A DNA stretch of 38,453 nt from an uncultured Collinsella sp. (GCA_900759565.1 CAAEVV010000004.1:1-38453); one strand, 5' to 3'. Counted from the stretch's first letter, positions 7,874-16,884 are shown. Numbers and translations are program-made. The notes: generated from the sequence alone by a model not told the origin.

Positions 7874-8238
7874 TAACCCGCGTCTTTCACGGCCGCCTCA
7901 AGGACAACGCGATCGATCGGCCGTTTGGAGCGCACGCGCGCTGTGTGGTCCGCGTACGTCACCGTAGCCCACACACCATTCAGCGCATTGAGGGCATTGG
8001 CCACATTCTGAGCGCAGCCATCGCAGCTCATGCCGCCGATAAGCAACTCATCGCTATAGGGGTAGTGGGACGGATCGGTATCCGCAACCACTACCTTCTT
8101 GGCCTTCTTACCGCTCGCACCATCGCTGCAGCAGCTCTTTCCGTGTGTCGAAGCGACAATGCGACGCAGGCCAAAGAACATGCCAACGACAATCACGGCA
8201 AGCACGATGAGATTCGCAGGGTTGAGCAAGTCACTCAT
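7855..8238 (-). CDS. Membrane-tethered heavy-metal-associated (CopZ-like) protein
   Basis: A 127-residue protein. An N-terminal transmembrane helix (about 9-24) is followed by a short basic/Cys-rich segment (Cys36-Cys37) and then a C-terminal heavy-metal-associated domain with the metal-binding GGMSCDGC motif (Cys72, Cys75). The helix plus Cys-rich segment recalls the small FeoB-associated Cys-rich proteins; the fusion to an HMA domain is unusual. A role in copper binding or handover at the membrane is inferred from the HMA motif and the CsoR-like palindrome upstream. ATG 8238 has AAAGGAGA upstream. The gene is monocistronic and convergent with the YolD-like gene. Confidence 0.85.
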   Translation of the reverse strand: MSDLLNPANLIVLAVIVVGMFFGLRRIVASTHGKSCCSDGASGKKAKKVVVADTDPSHYPYSDELLIGGMSCDGCAQNVANALNALNGVWATVTYADHTARVRSKRPIDRVVLEAAVKDAGYYVMTL

Positions 8239-8267
8239 GCGTTCTCCTTTCAAGTAGCCCTATCTAG

Positions 8268-8284
8268 ATACCCCCATGGGGTGT
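8268..8284 (-). promoter_or_regulatory. CsoR-like copper operator
   Basis: The palindrome ATACCCCCATGGGGTGT lies 30 bases before the HMA-protein start. It matches the ATACCC...GGGTAT core seen in CsoR-family operators of copper genes. No CsoR gene is present in the window, so the regulator is inferred. Confidence 0.6.
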
Positions 8285-8346
8285 TCCCATCTTACCCCAA
8301 ACTCATGTCGGTTCGGTCAATTAGTTTCCCTCTTCAAACTTTTTAG

Positions 8347-8392
8347 TTGACCAAGGCTTACTTTCGTGTATAAGTTTTCCTAGGCTAACTAG
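8347..8392 (+). promoter_or_regulatory. Promoter of DUF3793-flavodoxin operon with possible iron box
   Basis: TTGACC (8347-8352) and TATAAG (8369-8374) with a 16-base spacer form a good promoter. CCTAGGCTAACTAG (8379-8392), just past the -10, shares the TAGGCTAAC core of DtxR/IdeR boxes. A related AGGCTTAC (8354-8361) lies in the spacer, 28 bases upstream of AGGCTAAC. Iron control would suit a flavodoxin operon, but which regulator binds is not shown. Confidence 0.5.
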
Positions 8393-8413
8393 TAAGGGCT
8401 CGAAAGGGGCAAC

Positions 8414-9118
8414 GTGACTCGAACCATTGACATCCCAACATACCAAACGGCTGTCGTACGCAACTGCTCCCCTACGCTCGCAGGTATCAAGCCGGCTTCG
8501 CTCTTTACCTATCCCGGCGTTTACGCCAATCAAAACGGAAAACCCAGCGCCGCCCATATCGAAGAGCGACGCTCTCGCCTGCTCGCCGTCATAGCCCAAT
8601 GCAACCGCGAGCTCCAGCCACTCGGGATCCATATGAGCGTTTTGGTCTGGCGCCCCTGCGGAGCGCTCATCTATGTGTACCGCCCTGCGGACCTCATGCG
8701 ATACTTCTCCGACCCCCGCGCCGCGACGGCGCTTGCCGCCGAAGGCTACGATGTCCACAACCTGCCCGCATCCCTGGTGCATCTCGCTGCGCGCATCACG
8801 CTGGCAAGCAGCAATGCCGCAGAAAGCGCCTATGACGGCAGTGTCTGCGCGCTCGCGCGAAATAGGCGCTGCGATACGGGGTGCATGTGCGAGTTCCCCC
8901 ACGAAATTGGCTATTTTTTGGGCTATCCCTACGAAGATGTCCATCAGTTTATCGTCCAGCACGGCGAAAACTATAAGGTCTTTGGCGCATGGAAGGTATA
9001 CACAAACGTTGAGCAGGCGCTCACGACCTTCGATTCCTATCGCGCATGCACGCAATACCTTACCTACATCTATCAACAGGGCTGCACCCTGGGACAACTT
9101 GTCCAGGCAACCCGATAG
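8414..9118 (+). CDS. DUF3793 family protein
   Basis: A 234-residue member of the DUF3793 family, recognised from the N-terminal CSPTLAGIKPASLF segment (18-32), the LIYVYRPADL strand (85-94), and the hallmark FPHEIGYFLGYP (161-172) followed by GAWKVY. Cys residues cluster just before that motif (Cys153, 157, 159). Function is unknown. The family is commonly found beside flavodoxin or iron-transport genes, and here a flavodoxin follows after 46 bases. The GTG start at 8414 follows AAAGGGG by four bases. A role in iron limitation or redox metabolism is inference from context only. Confidence 0.88.
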   Translation: MTRTIDIPTYQTAVVRNCSPTLAGIKPASLFTYPGVYANQNGKPSAAHIEERRSRLLAVIAQCNRELQPLGIHMSVLVWRPCGALIYVYRPADLMRYFSDPRAATALAAEGYDVHNLPASLVHLAARITLASSNAAESAYDGSVCALARNRRCDTGCMCEFPHEIGYFLGYPYEDVHQFIVQHGENYKVFGAWKVYTNVEQALTTFDSYRACTQYLTYIYQQGCTLGQLVQATR

Positions 9119-9164
9119 AGCATACAAAACGCGGCCGCACGCCGCACAACCGAAAGGAAAACAT

Positions 9165-9584
9165 ATGAGCAAGATCGCAGTCGTCTACTGGAGCGGTACA
9201 GGCAACACCGAGGCCATGGCAAACTTCGTTGCCGAAGGTGCAACCGATGCCGGCACCGAGGCAGAGGTCATCTCCTGCGCCGACTTCTCTGCCGACAAGG
9301 CCGCCAGCTATGACGCCATTGCCTTCGGCTGCCCCGCCATGGGCTCCGAGGAGCTCGAGTACGATGAGTTCCAGCCGATGTGGGACGAGGTCAAGGAGAC
9401 CCTCGGCGATAAGAAGGTCGTCCTCTTTGGCTCCTACTCGTGGGCCGAGGGCGAGTGGATGGACAACTGGAAGGCCGATGCCGACGAGGCGGGCGTCAAC
9501 GTCGTCGATTCCGTCATTTGCTACGATGCGCCCGACGATGAGGGCGAGGCGGCCTGCAAGGCTCTGGGAGCGGAGCTGGCATAA
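9165..9584 (+). CDS. Flavodoxin
   Basis: A 139-residue short-chain flavodoxin that carries electrons through FMN in the cytoplasm and can replace ferredoxin when iron is scarce. The phosphate-binding loop WSGTGNTEAM is at residues 9-18. The two flavin-flanking loops are GCPAMGSEELEYDEF (55-69) and GSYSWAEGEWMDNW (89-102), where Trp/Tyr stack on the isoalloxazine. AAAGGAAAAC precedes the ATG. Co-transcription with the DUF3793 gene is likely, and a strong terminator follows. Confidence 0.95.
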   Translation: MSKIAVVYWSGTGNTEAMANFVAEGATDAGTEAEVISCADFSADKAASYDAIAFGCPAMGSEELEYDEFQPMWDEVKETLGDKKVVLFGSYSWAEGEWMDNWKADADEAGVNVVDSVICYDAPDDEGEAACKALGAELA

Positions 9585-9614
9585 ACCACCCATTGACACG
9601 ACAGATGCAACGCA

Positions 9615-9649
9615 AACGGGCTCCGGGTCGTCTTAACCCGGAGCCCGTT
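9615..9649 (+). terminator. Intrinsic terminator after flavodoxin
   Basis: Perfect 14-bp arms, AACGGGCTCCGGGT and its complement, surround a seven-base loop. They are followed by CTTCT. Confidence 0.85.
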
Positions 9650-9723
9650 CTTCTATAAAGCCACGACACGAACGGCACAACTCACCCGCGTATCAAACGA
9701 CGGGCGTTACAGGCATCGAGTCA

Positions 9724-12700
9724 CTATGCGTTCTTACGGGAGCGCACAAACCACGCACCAATAGCCGCAAGGCACACGATACCGACAGCAACTCCGGTAA
9801 CAGCGACCGGATTAACGCCGTCTCGCCCATCCAAAGCACCCTTGCGTGATGCGGCAGCAGCGGACGTCGTTTTCGAACCGGAAGACTCGTCGGAGCCGGA
9901 CTTCTTATCGGACTCGTCCTTGTTGGCATCCACATTCTGCGACATCTCCGACTTCGGGCCATCCTGCTTATCGCCGGAGCCATCGCCCCTCTGCGAACCG
10001 GTCGGCACGACCGCGGGCGTCGGATTCTTCGTCGGGACCGTAGGAACGGGCACCTCGGGCGTCACGGGTTTTTTCGAGCCGCCCGGTTCGACGACACCAG
10101 CTTTTACGCCACCGATCTTGGACCAATTCACACCGGACCCTGCGGACTTATAGGCCGAAAGGGCTCGTAAGGCCTGTACCGTCGCAAGCGCGTTGGCATT
10201 GCCGGGCTTACCGTCGGATCCCATGGTATGGGCGTAGCCCTTGCCGTCGGCAACCTCGTAGGCGCGGATTGCGGCAATCAGGCTATTCGCACCCGTGGCA
10301 AAACCGTTCTTGGTATTTACGGGATCCTTGCCAAGAGCCACAAGAGCGAGCAGCACCTGGGCATTAGACTCGACGGACCCAAAATCGCAAAGGCCGTTCA
10401 TCTGGCCCCTAAGGAAGCCGAGTGCATTGTCGACAGCAGATGCAACAGAAGGTTGGCCATTCGAGGCCGGGGCGACGGCGCATGCGTCATCATCGACATA
10501 GGGCGCAAGCGCCTGAAGTGCCATAGCGGTCATATCGACATTGCTCGTACCGCCCGCATCGATGGTGAAACCGCCGTCGGGATTCTGGAACGAAAGCAGC
10601 GCGCAAACAAGCTGAGCACGCGTCCAAGAAGAGCCGGACGCACGCAACACCTCATTCGAAATACCCGCCTCGTCAAGGGCAATCAGCGCATAGACCACGT
10701 TGTTCGCCGAAGCCCCAAGATCTTCGTGAGAGCAAATGTCGGCAATGAGATTCACGCCATCGAAAGAGGTGATATCCTCGCCAAGCGCGGTTAGCGCAAG
10801 CGCAACTCGCTCGCAATCAGTCACCTTGGCGGTGTTGCCCGACCACTCGGCCTTATGAACGGTAAGGGACTTCTTGTAATTCGCGATCAGTGCGTCGTCA
10901 ATCTTGCGCCCCGACCTTGCGAAGGCGTAAATCTCCCATTCTTGACCATAGGTGTACGCATCGATCGTACGGTTGGCGTCAAAGTACTTGGCAGCGGAAA
11001 GGGCGCCTTCGTCGGCCTTTGCCTCGTTATCCGGCGAGGCAACGATTCCGTCAACCGTAATCTCAAAGGAGATGGCCTGGGCACCGGCAGTCTGGTCGAT
11101 CGGCGTACCGGTCACCGTATAGGTACCGGCCTTGTTCGCCGTCAGGACATAGGCGCCGCTCGCCACAAACAAGCCGTCGTCAGGAGCACCGTCAACGTGC
11201 TTCCAATCACCAAGAGCGCGTCGGTCGATACTCACGGCATTCGAGGCATCCCGACCTTCCTCGGTCGTCACACTCCATTTCATACCGGGCTCGGAAACAC
11301 TCCAGCCCTCGGCATCGTTCTCACCCGTATAACCCAGGTTGAGTTCGACGGTCTTGCCGGCCTTAACGGACGCGGGGACATTCGTGATTGTCACCGACTT
11401 CAGTGGGTTCCGGTAAGCGTAGGCAACCTCTCGCTTACCCGAGGAGATGACGCTGCCGTCCTGGTTTTCGACCGTCGCCTCAAACGTCGTCTTACCGGCC
11501 TTATACGGCGTAAAGCCAATCTCGCCACTCGTAGTGTACTCGGCAACCGCAGAATCACTCGAGGTGACCGTGTAGCAAGCGCGATCACTCGCGTTTTCGG
11601 GTCCCACAACCGGCGCAGCCTTATCGGTCAGGAAGGCGCCTTTGGCAAGCGGATTGCGACCGTGCAGATAGACAGTCTCGCCGTCCTCGTTATAGCCAAG
11701 CGAGACGCTCGTCGCTGGCACATAGCTCGACGTGACCGTCACGCTCTTGGAGGCGATATCGAGATTTGCGCGTGAAGATACCCGAATCGTGGCCTCGCCC
11801 GGCTTCTTAAAATAAAAGCAGGCGGATCCGGGATTGGAGTAAAGTACGTTCGCAGGCGTGCCGGCAAAGCGAAAACGCGCATAGGAAACAGGAGTGTACT
11901 CGCCCTCGGCGGCATCGGTGTAATGAACACGGATTTCAAGATTCTTGACCTCGGAACCCGCAACCGCAATAGCGCCGCCCGTCACGTTTGCGCCGTTATA
12001 CCAAATCTGAAAATCATCGATCGGTTTGGACACTGCCTTGACCACAACGGTCGCGACGCTCTCGGTAGTGCCGTCGTCCTTGTGGAGCGTGGCGGTTACC
12101 GTACCCACAGCGTCGTTATACACGTGCAGCAGGCCCGTTTCCTCGTTAACGGCGATATCACCCCTGTTGGCATCTGGGGTACCCCAGGTCACCTTGGCAT
12201 CCTTGGGCAGGCCATCGAGCTTAAGCGTGCCCGAAACGCAGGCAGCACCGTTCTCGCCCACCACAACGTCGTCGGGAGACGGGCAGAGCACACCATCGGC
12301 AGCAGTTACGGTCTTGCCGGTACGGGCAGACGTGAACGTCACCTCGTACTTATTGCTTGCAGTAGGGCTCTCAGAAGACTCGTGGTCTAGATTCTCACCG
12401 AAGTGCGGAAAGCCATCAGGACCCATACCCCACACGCTACCGTTTTCACCACGATTGACGTTGAGGTTTTCGACAAAGGTCGCCGTCTTCATGTCATCGG
12501 TATCGACAGCATAGGAGTTAACGAGCGCATCCGCGGGAAAGACGACCTTGTTGGTAAGGCCCTCCTGCCAGTACGTATTGATGAGCTGTCCGGAGTCGTA
12601 GCTCGCAAAGAGCACGCCGCCGGTCGAAGCGGCGGTGGACATGCAATTGGAGATCACGCCGCCCTTGAGCGTACGGCCAAAGCCAGCAACGCCCTTACCC

Positions 12701-14241
12701 GTAACGGACGTGGAGCAATTGATGACAGAGCCCTTTACCTGATTGCCAAGCGGACCAAACGACTTGCCGTCCATGGCCTGTTTGAGCTCACCGGCAAAAG
12801 AGACATTCTGGATAACGCCGGTGGAGCCAACGCTCTCAAACAGAGACTTAACGCCTCCCTTGTTGTCGAAGGTAATAGTGTGGCCCTGTCCGTCAAACGT
12901 GCAATTGAGCTCGCCTGTGGGTCCGAAGAAGTATTCGTCATCAATCACAATGTCGCTATCGAGCACATAGTAGTTGCTCGCATCCTTGACGTTCATATAC
13001 ATGAAGTCATCCTGCGACGAGATGTGCTTGACGCTCTCCGGCTGGGCGACGGGAGCCGCCGGCTTCTTTTTCTCAAGCGCATCCGAGGCATCCTTGAGCG
13101 TCTTGACCGCCGCATTTACATCGGACTGAGATGCATCGTCGTTATCGTTGACGATTTTGGCTTTCGCAAGAGCAGCGGCAAAGGCGGACCAGGAATCCGT
13201 TGTGTAGTCTGACTCATTGAGCGCCTCGGCGGCCGTGATAGCCGCGACGAGCGCGTCCTTATTGACAACGACGGGGGCAGAGCCGCTCACAAGCAAGGGC
13301 AGGCCACCGTTGGACACCCAGGAAAAGCCAGTCGACGGCACATCGGTATTGAGCACGTCGAGTGATTCAGCAGAAGAGAGGTCGGCGGCTTTAGCCGCGT
13401 TTCCCTTGTTAAAGCCGCCATAGTTCATCTCGGCAGGCGAAAAACCTACGGTATATAGGCAGTTCAACAGCAATCCGGCCTGAGCCTCACCGACCAGGCC
13501 ACCATTCATCTCAACGCCTGAGCCGGCAAAATAGGAATTGATAATCTTTCCGGACGTCATACCGCCGACCAGGCCACCGGCACAGCCCATCCAGCCACTA
13601 AGGTTCACACTCGCCGTGGACCAGCACATCTGGATGGTGCCAGAAAGATTCATGGCAATGGAGCCCACATTGTCGGTGCTCGAGACCGAGCCCGTCACGC
13701 CCAGGTTCTGAATCGAGCCTGTCACATTATTCGCAACGGCCTTGCCGTTAATGGTGACCGTATGACCCTGGCCATCCAGGGTGCCGTCAACGGTCTCGAT
13801 CTGTTGGTCAGTGCCCATGGAAATATTCGCGCCGAGCTTGACGATCGCACCCGCCTCAATGGTCTCAGGCATATCGGCCGCATCGTTGACGACCACCGTC
13901 TCGCCCGAGTGCACTACCTTGGCGAGAGAACCTGCTTCTTCGACCTGCGCAGCCGGTACCGTTTCCTCGGACGCAATAGACCGCACGGCAACACCGGAGC
14001 TTTCCTGCTCCTGTGTGCTGCCGCCATCTGCCATGCCGGTTTCAGCGTCGGCAGAAGGCTCATCTTCATCAGGCCTGCCTTGCCCAGCATCGCCCGCCGC
14101 GGTGACCTGATCGGCCGCCGCGGCTACGCCCGTGCTCACCTCCTCGGCAAACGCGGTCATTCCCGTGCTCGAACTGGCAAAGATAAACGCCATGAGCACG
14201 ACGAGGAATTTCCTCGTACCTGTTCGGATGTTGTTGAGCAT
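9724..14241 (-). CDS. Giant surface protein: beta-helix, Ig-like and prenyltransferase-type toroid domains, B12-riboswitch controlled
   Basis: A 1505-residue exported protein. The signal peptide (1-32) ends TAFA-EE. Next come two right-handed beta-helix/GLUG-like regions (about 130-320 and 405-615) flanking a FIVAR-like helical module (325-390), then about four Ig/Big-like modules (632-1065). An alpha/alpha-toroid domain of the squalene-cyclase/prenyltransferase repeat type (1085-1365) contains repeats such as NVDMTAMALQAL and QNPDGGF. A Pro/Lys/Ser stalk leads to a C-terminal membrane helix (1478-1499) with an RSRKNA tail. No LPXTG motif is present, so anchoring is by the helix. ATG 14241 follows GGGGGAAAGG; the open frame runs further upstream through the riboswitch and is not coding there. 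The alpha-domain of transcobalamin and intrinsic factor has this same toroid fold. With the riboswitch upstream, corrinoid capture at the surface is a reasonable inference; adhesion is the alternative. Confidence 0.87.
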   Translation of the reverse strand: MLNNIRTGTRKFLVVLMAFIFASSSTGMTAFAEEVSTGVAAAADQVTAAGDAGQGRPDEDEPSADAETGMADGGSTQEQESSGVAVRSIASEETVPAAQVEEAGSLAKVVHSGETVVVNDAADMPETIEAGAIVKLGANISMGTDQQIETVDGTLDGQGHTVTINGKAVANNVTGSIQNLGVTGSVSSTDNVGSIAMNLSGTIQMCWSTASVNLSGWMGCAGGLVGGMTSGKIINSYFAGSGVEMNGGLVGEAQAGLLLNCLYTVGFSPAEMNYGGFNKGNAAKAADLSSAESLDVLNTDVPSTGFSWVSNGGLPLLVSGSAPVVVNKDALVAAITAAEALNESDYTTDSWSAFAAALAKAKIVNDNDDASQSDVNAAVKTLKDASDALEKKKPAAPVAQPESVKHISSQDDFMYMNVKDASNYYVLDSDIVIDDEYFFGPTGELNCTFDGQGHTITFDNKGGVKSLFESVGSTGVIQNVSFAGELKQAMDGKSFGPLGNQVKGSVINCSTSVTGKGVAGFGRTLKGGVISNCMSTAASTGGVLFASYDSGQLINTYWQEGLTNKVVFPADALVNSYAVDTDDMKTATFVENLNVNRGENGSVWGMGPDGFPHFGENLDHESSESPTASNKYEVTFTSARTGKTVTAADGVLCPSPDDVVVGENGAACVSGTLKLDGLPKDAKVTWGTPDANRGDIAVNEETGLLHVYNDAVGTVTATLHKDDGTTESVATVVVKAVSKPIDDFQIWYNGANVTGGAIAVAGSEVKNLEIRVHYTDAAEGEYTPVSYARFRFAGTPANVLYSNPGSACFYFKKPGEATIRVSSRANLDIASKSVTVTSSYVPATSVSLGYNEDGETVYLHGRNPLAKGAFLTDKAAPVVGPENASDRACYTVTSSDSAVAEYTTSGEIGFTPYKAGKTTFEATVENQDGSVISSGKREVAYAYRNPLKSVTITNVPASVKAGKTVELNLGYTGENDAEGWSVSEPGMKWSVTTEEGRDASNAVSIDRRALGDWKHVDGAPDDGLFVASGAYVLTANKAGTYTVTGTPIDQTAGAQAISFEITVDGIVASPDNEAKADEGALSAAKYFDANRTIDAYTYGQEWEIYAFARSGRKIDDALIANYKKSLTVHKAEWSGNTAKVTDCERVALALTALGEDITSFDGVNLIADICSHEDLGASANNVVYALIALDEAGISNEVLRASGSSWTRAQLVCALLSFQNPDGGFTIDAGGTSNVDMTAMALQALAPYVDDDACAVAPASNGQPSVASAVDNALGFLRGQMNGLCDFGSVESNAQVLLALVALGKDPVNTKNGFATGANSLIAAIRAYEVADGKGYAHTMGSDGKPGNANALATVQALRALSAYKSAGSGVNWSKIGGVKAGVVEPGGSKKPVTPEVPVPTVPTKNPTPAVVPTGSQRGDGSGDKQDGPKSEMSQNVDANKDESDKKSGSDESSGSKTTSAAAASRKGALDGRDGVNPVAVTGVAVGIVCLAAIGAWFVRSRKNA

Positions 14242-14444
14242 CCTTTCCCCCTTGGTCTGGAAGATCACTACCCCAATAAGAATCGAGGCCGGCCATGTAA
14301 AGGGAAACGGGGCACAGCGAAACGCCCGCACCTGACAGCATGCGGCAATGCCCCCGCATCGCATACGGGATGCTTGGAGCAAATATGATGTCATCTTCTG
14401 CTCACCGGAATCCAGCGGCTCCCAAAAGACCCTCGACACGAGAA

Positions 14445-14551
14445 GACCATGGGCAAGTAATCTGACTCGCGGGACAGCCCCGCACACAGTAACCGCCTTG
14501 CCTGGGATTCCCACCCAGTTCCCTTTTATGCGCCAAGCGCACCCATGGTCC
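14445..14551 (-). promoter_or_regulatory. Cobalamin riboswitch
   Basis: On the minus strand the closing stem is GACCATGGG paired with CCCATGGTC. Inside are AAAAGGGAAC, then a GGGTGGGAATCCC stem-loop, then GGCGGTTACTGT, and finally a B12 box, AGTCAGATTACTTGCC (14452-14467). The order and spacing match cobalamin aptamers. It lies about 200 bases upstream of the giant surface-protein start. The intervening leader holds several GC-rich stems (for example near 14340-14375), but I cannot say which one is the expression platform. B12 is expected to lower expression. Confidence 0.92.
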
Positions 14552-14689
14552 GGCTTCTTTTCAAACAGCATGTAATTGTATGGAAGACCAGGCAACGAGC
14601 GCCCGCCGATATCACGCACACATAATTCACCGAAAATGTGGTTGAAAGTCCACCAGGGCAACGACGAGACCTTTATCCGAAATGCAAAA

Positions 14690-14719
14690 CGGGGCCGCAG
14701 CATCATTGCCACGACCCCG
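14690..14719 (-). terminator. Intrinsic terminator of the amino acid ABC operon
   Basis: On the minus strand, CGGGGTCG and CGGCCCCG arms are followed by TTTTGC. It sits 41 bases past the ATPase stop. Confidence 0.75.
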
Positions 14720-14760
14720 CCCGCTCAAGCAAACTCTCATTCCGAGACACTGCTGATCAT

Positions 14761-15510
14761 CTACGAGATATTGCCCAAAAACGCCTTGGTACGCTCGCTC
14801 TTGGGGTGATCGAAGACCTCGCTCGGCGTGCCCTCCTCCACGATAACGCCGCCGTCCATAAAGACGACGCGATCGGCGACGTCGCGGGCAAAGCCCATCT
14901 CGTGGGTCACCACGATCATGGTCATACCGTCACGTGCCAGGTCGCGCATGACGCCCAATACATCGCGAACGAGCTCGGGGTCGAGTGCCGACGTGGCCTC
15001 GTCAAAGAGCATCACGTGCGGGTTCATCGACAGGGCGCGGGCGATGGCCACGCGCTGCTGTTGGCCACCCGAAAGCTGGCTCGGCATAAAGTCGATGCGC
15101 TCGGCCAGGCCGACCTTGGTCAACTCCTCGATGGCGATCTTCTCGGCCTCTTCTTTACTGCGCTTGAGCACCTTTTGCTGCGCAAGCATGACATTCTTTT
15201 TGACCGACAGGTGCGGGAACAGGTTGAACTGCTGAAAGACCATGCCCAGGTGCGTGCGCACCTTATTGAGGTCGACGCCCTTGGCGCACACATCCACGCC
15301 CTCAACGACAATCGAGCCGCTCGTAGGATGCTCTAGACGATTGATGCAGCGAAGCATCGTCGACTTGCCCGAGCCCGAAGGACCCAAAACGACAACAACC
15401 TCACCCTTGTGCACGTCCAGATCGATATCACGCAGAACCACGTTATCGCCAAAAGCCTTTTGGAGGTTCTTGATGCTGACAACGACCTCGTTGGAATTCG
15501 TTTCACTCAT
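14761..15510 (-). CDS. Polar amino acid ABC transporter ATP-binding protein (GlnQ/HisP type)
   Basis: A 249-residue ATPase of the PAAT import family. Walker A GPSGSGKS is at about 43-50, the Q-loop is in FQQFNLFPH, the signature LSGGQQQR is near 145-152 and Walker B is VMLFDEATSALDP. The H-loop follows in VTHEMGFA. It powers the permease encoded upstream in the same operon. GGAGGTCCTGTC precedes the ATG, and only 12 bases separate it from the permease stop. Substrate cannot be read from the ATPase; sequence type suggests glutamine/glutamate-like or another polar amino acid. Confidence 0.96.
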   Translation of the reverse strand: MSETNSNEVVVSIKNLQKAFGDNVVLRDIDLDVHKGEVVVVLGPSGSGKSTMLRCINRLEHPTSGSIVVEGVDVCAKGVDLNKVRTHLGMVFQQFNLFPHLSVKKNVMLAQQKVLKRSKEEAEKIAIEELTKVGLAERIDFMPSQLSGGQQQRVAIARALSMNPHVMLFDEATSALDPELVRDVLGVMRDLARDGMTMIVVTHEMGFARDVADRVVFMDGGVIVEEGTPSEVFDHPKSERTKAFLGNIS

Positions 15511-15522
15511 GACAGGACCTCC

Positions 15523-16884
15523 TTACAGACCGGCGATGTGATCGGCGGGCGTCGCGACAACCTGTCCGGCGCTCTTGGCGGGACGCTTCTTCTTGGTCTC
15601 GGCCGTACCCAGTAGCTTCGCCTCAAGACCGCTCACCAAGCGTGCAAGCGGCAGGGTAATAACCAGATAGAACAGGGCGGCAACCACATACGGCGTAATG
15701 GAGCCCGTCGTTGCCACGATGGTGCGGGCATTCATGACGATCTCGACCACGCCAACGGCGGCGAGCAGCGACGTATCCTTGTAGAGCAGGATAAACTCGC
15801 TGGTCAGCGTAGGCAGGACATTGCGGAACGTCTGCGGAATCATAACGTAGAGCAGCGTCTGGAAGGCATTCATGCCCAGCGAGCGAGCAGCCTCGTTTTG
15901 GCCCTTGGGGATCGACTGAATACCGGCACGGAAGATCTCGCACAGGTACGCAGACGAGTTCATGGCCATGACGATAACGCCCAAGACGTAGTCGTCCACC
16001 TTGACGCCGGCAAGCGGTAGGCCAAAGAACGCAATGTAGATCTGCAGGAACGCCGGCGTGCCGCGGATGATATTCACGTAGATGCCGGCAAGGCAGCGCA
16101 GGATGCGCGACTTGGAGATGCGCATGAGCGACAGCGCAAAGCCAAAGGGAATAGCCAACGGAAATGCCACGAGCACGATCGAGAGCGACATAAGGAAGCC
16201 CTTAAAGACGATCGGCAGGCTCTGGACCAAAATGACCGGGTTCAAGAACAGGCGGAGGAACATATTGGAGTTCCACGCCTCGACCCACGGCTGCTCTTTA
16301 AGGTCGGCCAAGAAGTTATCGAAGGCCGTCACGCCCTTGATCTCGACGGAAGGAATCTTGGAGATCTTCTTGGCCGAACCGTCGGCGAGCGTATAGGTGC
16401 CGCTAAAGGCCTCGTCGCCACCCTCGACGGGGAAGGTCACGCCGTAGACCTCGACGCGAAAATAGCCGCCAGCCGGCGCCGTCTCGCCAAAGTCGATTTT
16501 GAGTGTCTGACCGTCCACCTTGCACGCGGGCTTCATGGGCGTACGGTCCATGAGGTCCTCGCCCGAGAGCATCGTCAGGCGTGTGTCATCGGCACCAAAC
16601 GTCGTGCCGTCGGCAAACGTCAGCGAAAGCCCACTCAGTTCCTCATCGGCATCGGCCTGGACCTCCCAGGTAATGCGTGTCTCGGTACCGCCGACCACGG
16701 CGCTGCCCGAACCGGTATTGGGACGCGCGGTGATCTTTGCGGTCTCGAGCGCCTGGGCGGTCGAAGGCACGGCTGTCCCCGCGCACGCCAAAGCGAGCGC
16801 CACAGCCAGGGCGCAGGCTAGCTTTTGGAGCATCGAGGGCAGCGGGGGACGCCGACCCATGGCCCCTTCGTTCAATCGAGACAA
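15523..16884 (-). CDS. Amino acid ABC permease with N-terminal extracytoplasmic domain
   Basis: The C-terminal part (about 205-430) is a PAAT-type permease with several membrane helices and the EAA loop EAARSLGMNAFQTLLYVMIPQ-like segment at 331-351, which docks the ATPase. Unusually, it is preceded by a signal-like hydrophobic segment (18-44, ending AQA) and a beta-rich domain of about 145 residues, predicted outside the membrane, that is neither a solute-binding domain nor a known motif to me. I chose a TTG start at 16884 because AGGAG stands five bases before it; an ATG at 16860 is the alternative. It is the second gene of the operon, 116 bases after the binding-protein stop, with a partial terminator between. 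Confidence 0.85.
   Translation of the reverse strand: MSRLNEGAMGRRPPLPSMLQKLACALAVALALACAGTAVPSTAQALETAKITARPNTGSGSAVVGGTETRITWEVQADADEELSGLSLTFADGTTFGADDTRLTMLSGEDLMDRTPMKPACKVDGQTLKIDFGETAPAGGYFRVEVYGVTFPVEGGDEAFSGTYTLADGSAKKISKIPSVEIKGVTAFDNFLADLKEQPWVEAWNSNMFLRLFLNPVILVQSLPIVFKGFLMSLSIVLVAFPLAIPFGFALSLMRISKSRILRCLAGIYVNIIRGTPAFLQIYIAFFGLPLAGVKVDDYVLGVIVMAMNSSAYLCEIFRAGIQSIPKGQNEAARSLGMNAFQTLLYVMIPQTFRNVLPTLTSEFILLYKDTSLLAAVGVVEIVMNARTIVATTGSITPYVVAALFYLVITLPLARLVSGLEAKLLGTAETKKKRPAKSAGQVVATPADHIAGL

Noticed and set aside
9724..9850. LPXTG sortase signal at the end of the surface protein
   Set aside because: Only a membrane helix and RSRKNA tail are present; no LPXTG-like motif.
10855..11775. 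Long plus-strand frames inside the giant surface-protein gene
   Set aside because: No ribosome site or recognisable motif; opposite to a well-supported gene.
14242..14712. N-terminal extension of the giant protein to an upstream Met
   Set aside because: The extension would translate the cobalamin aptamer, and the signal peptide begins at the internal Met with a ribosome site.
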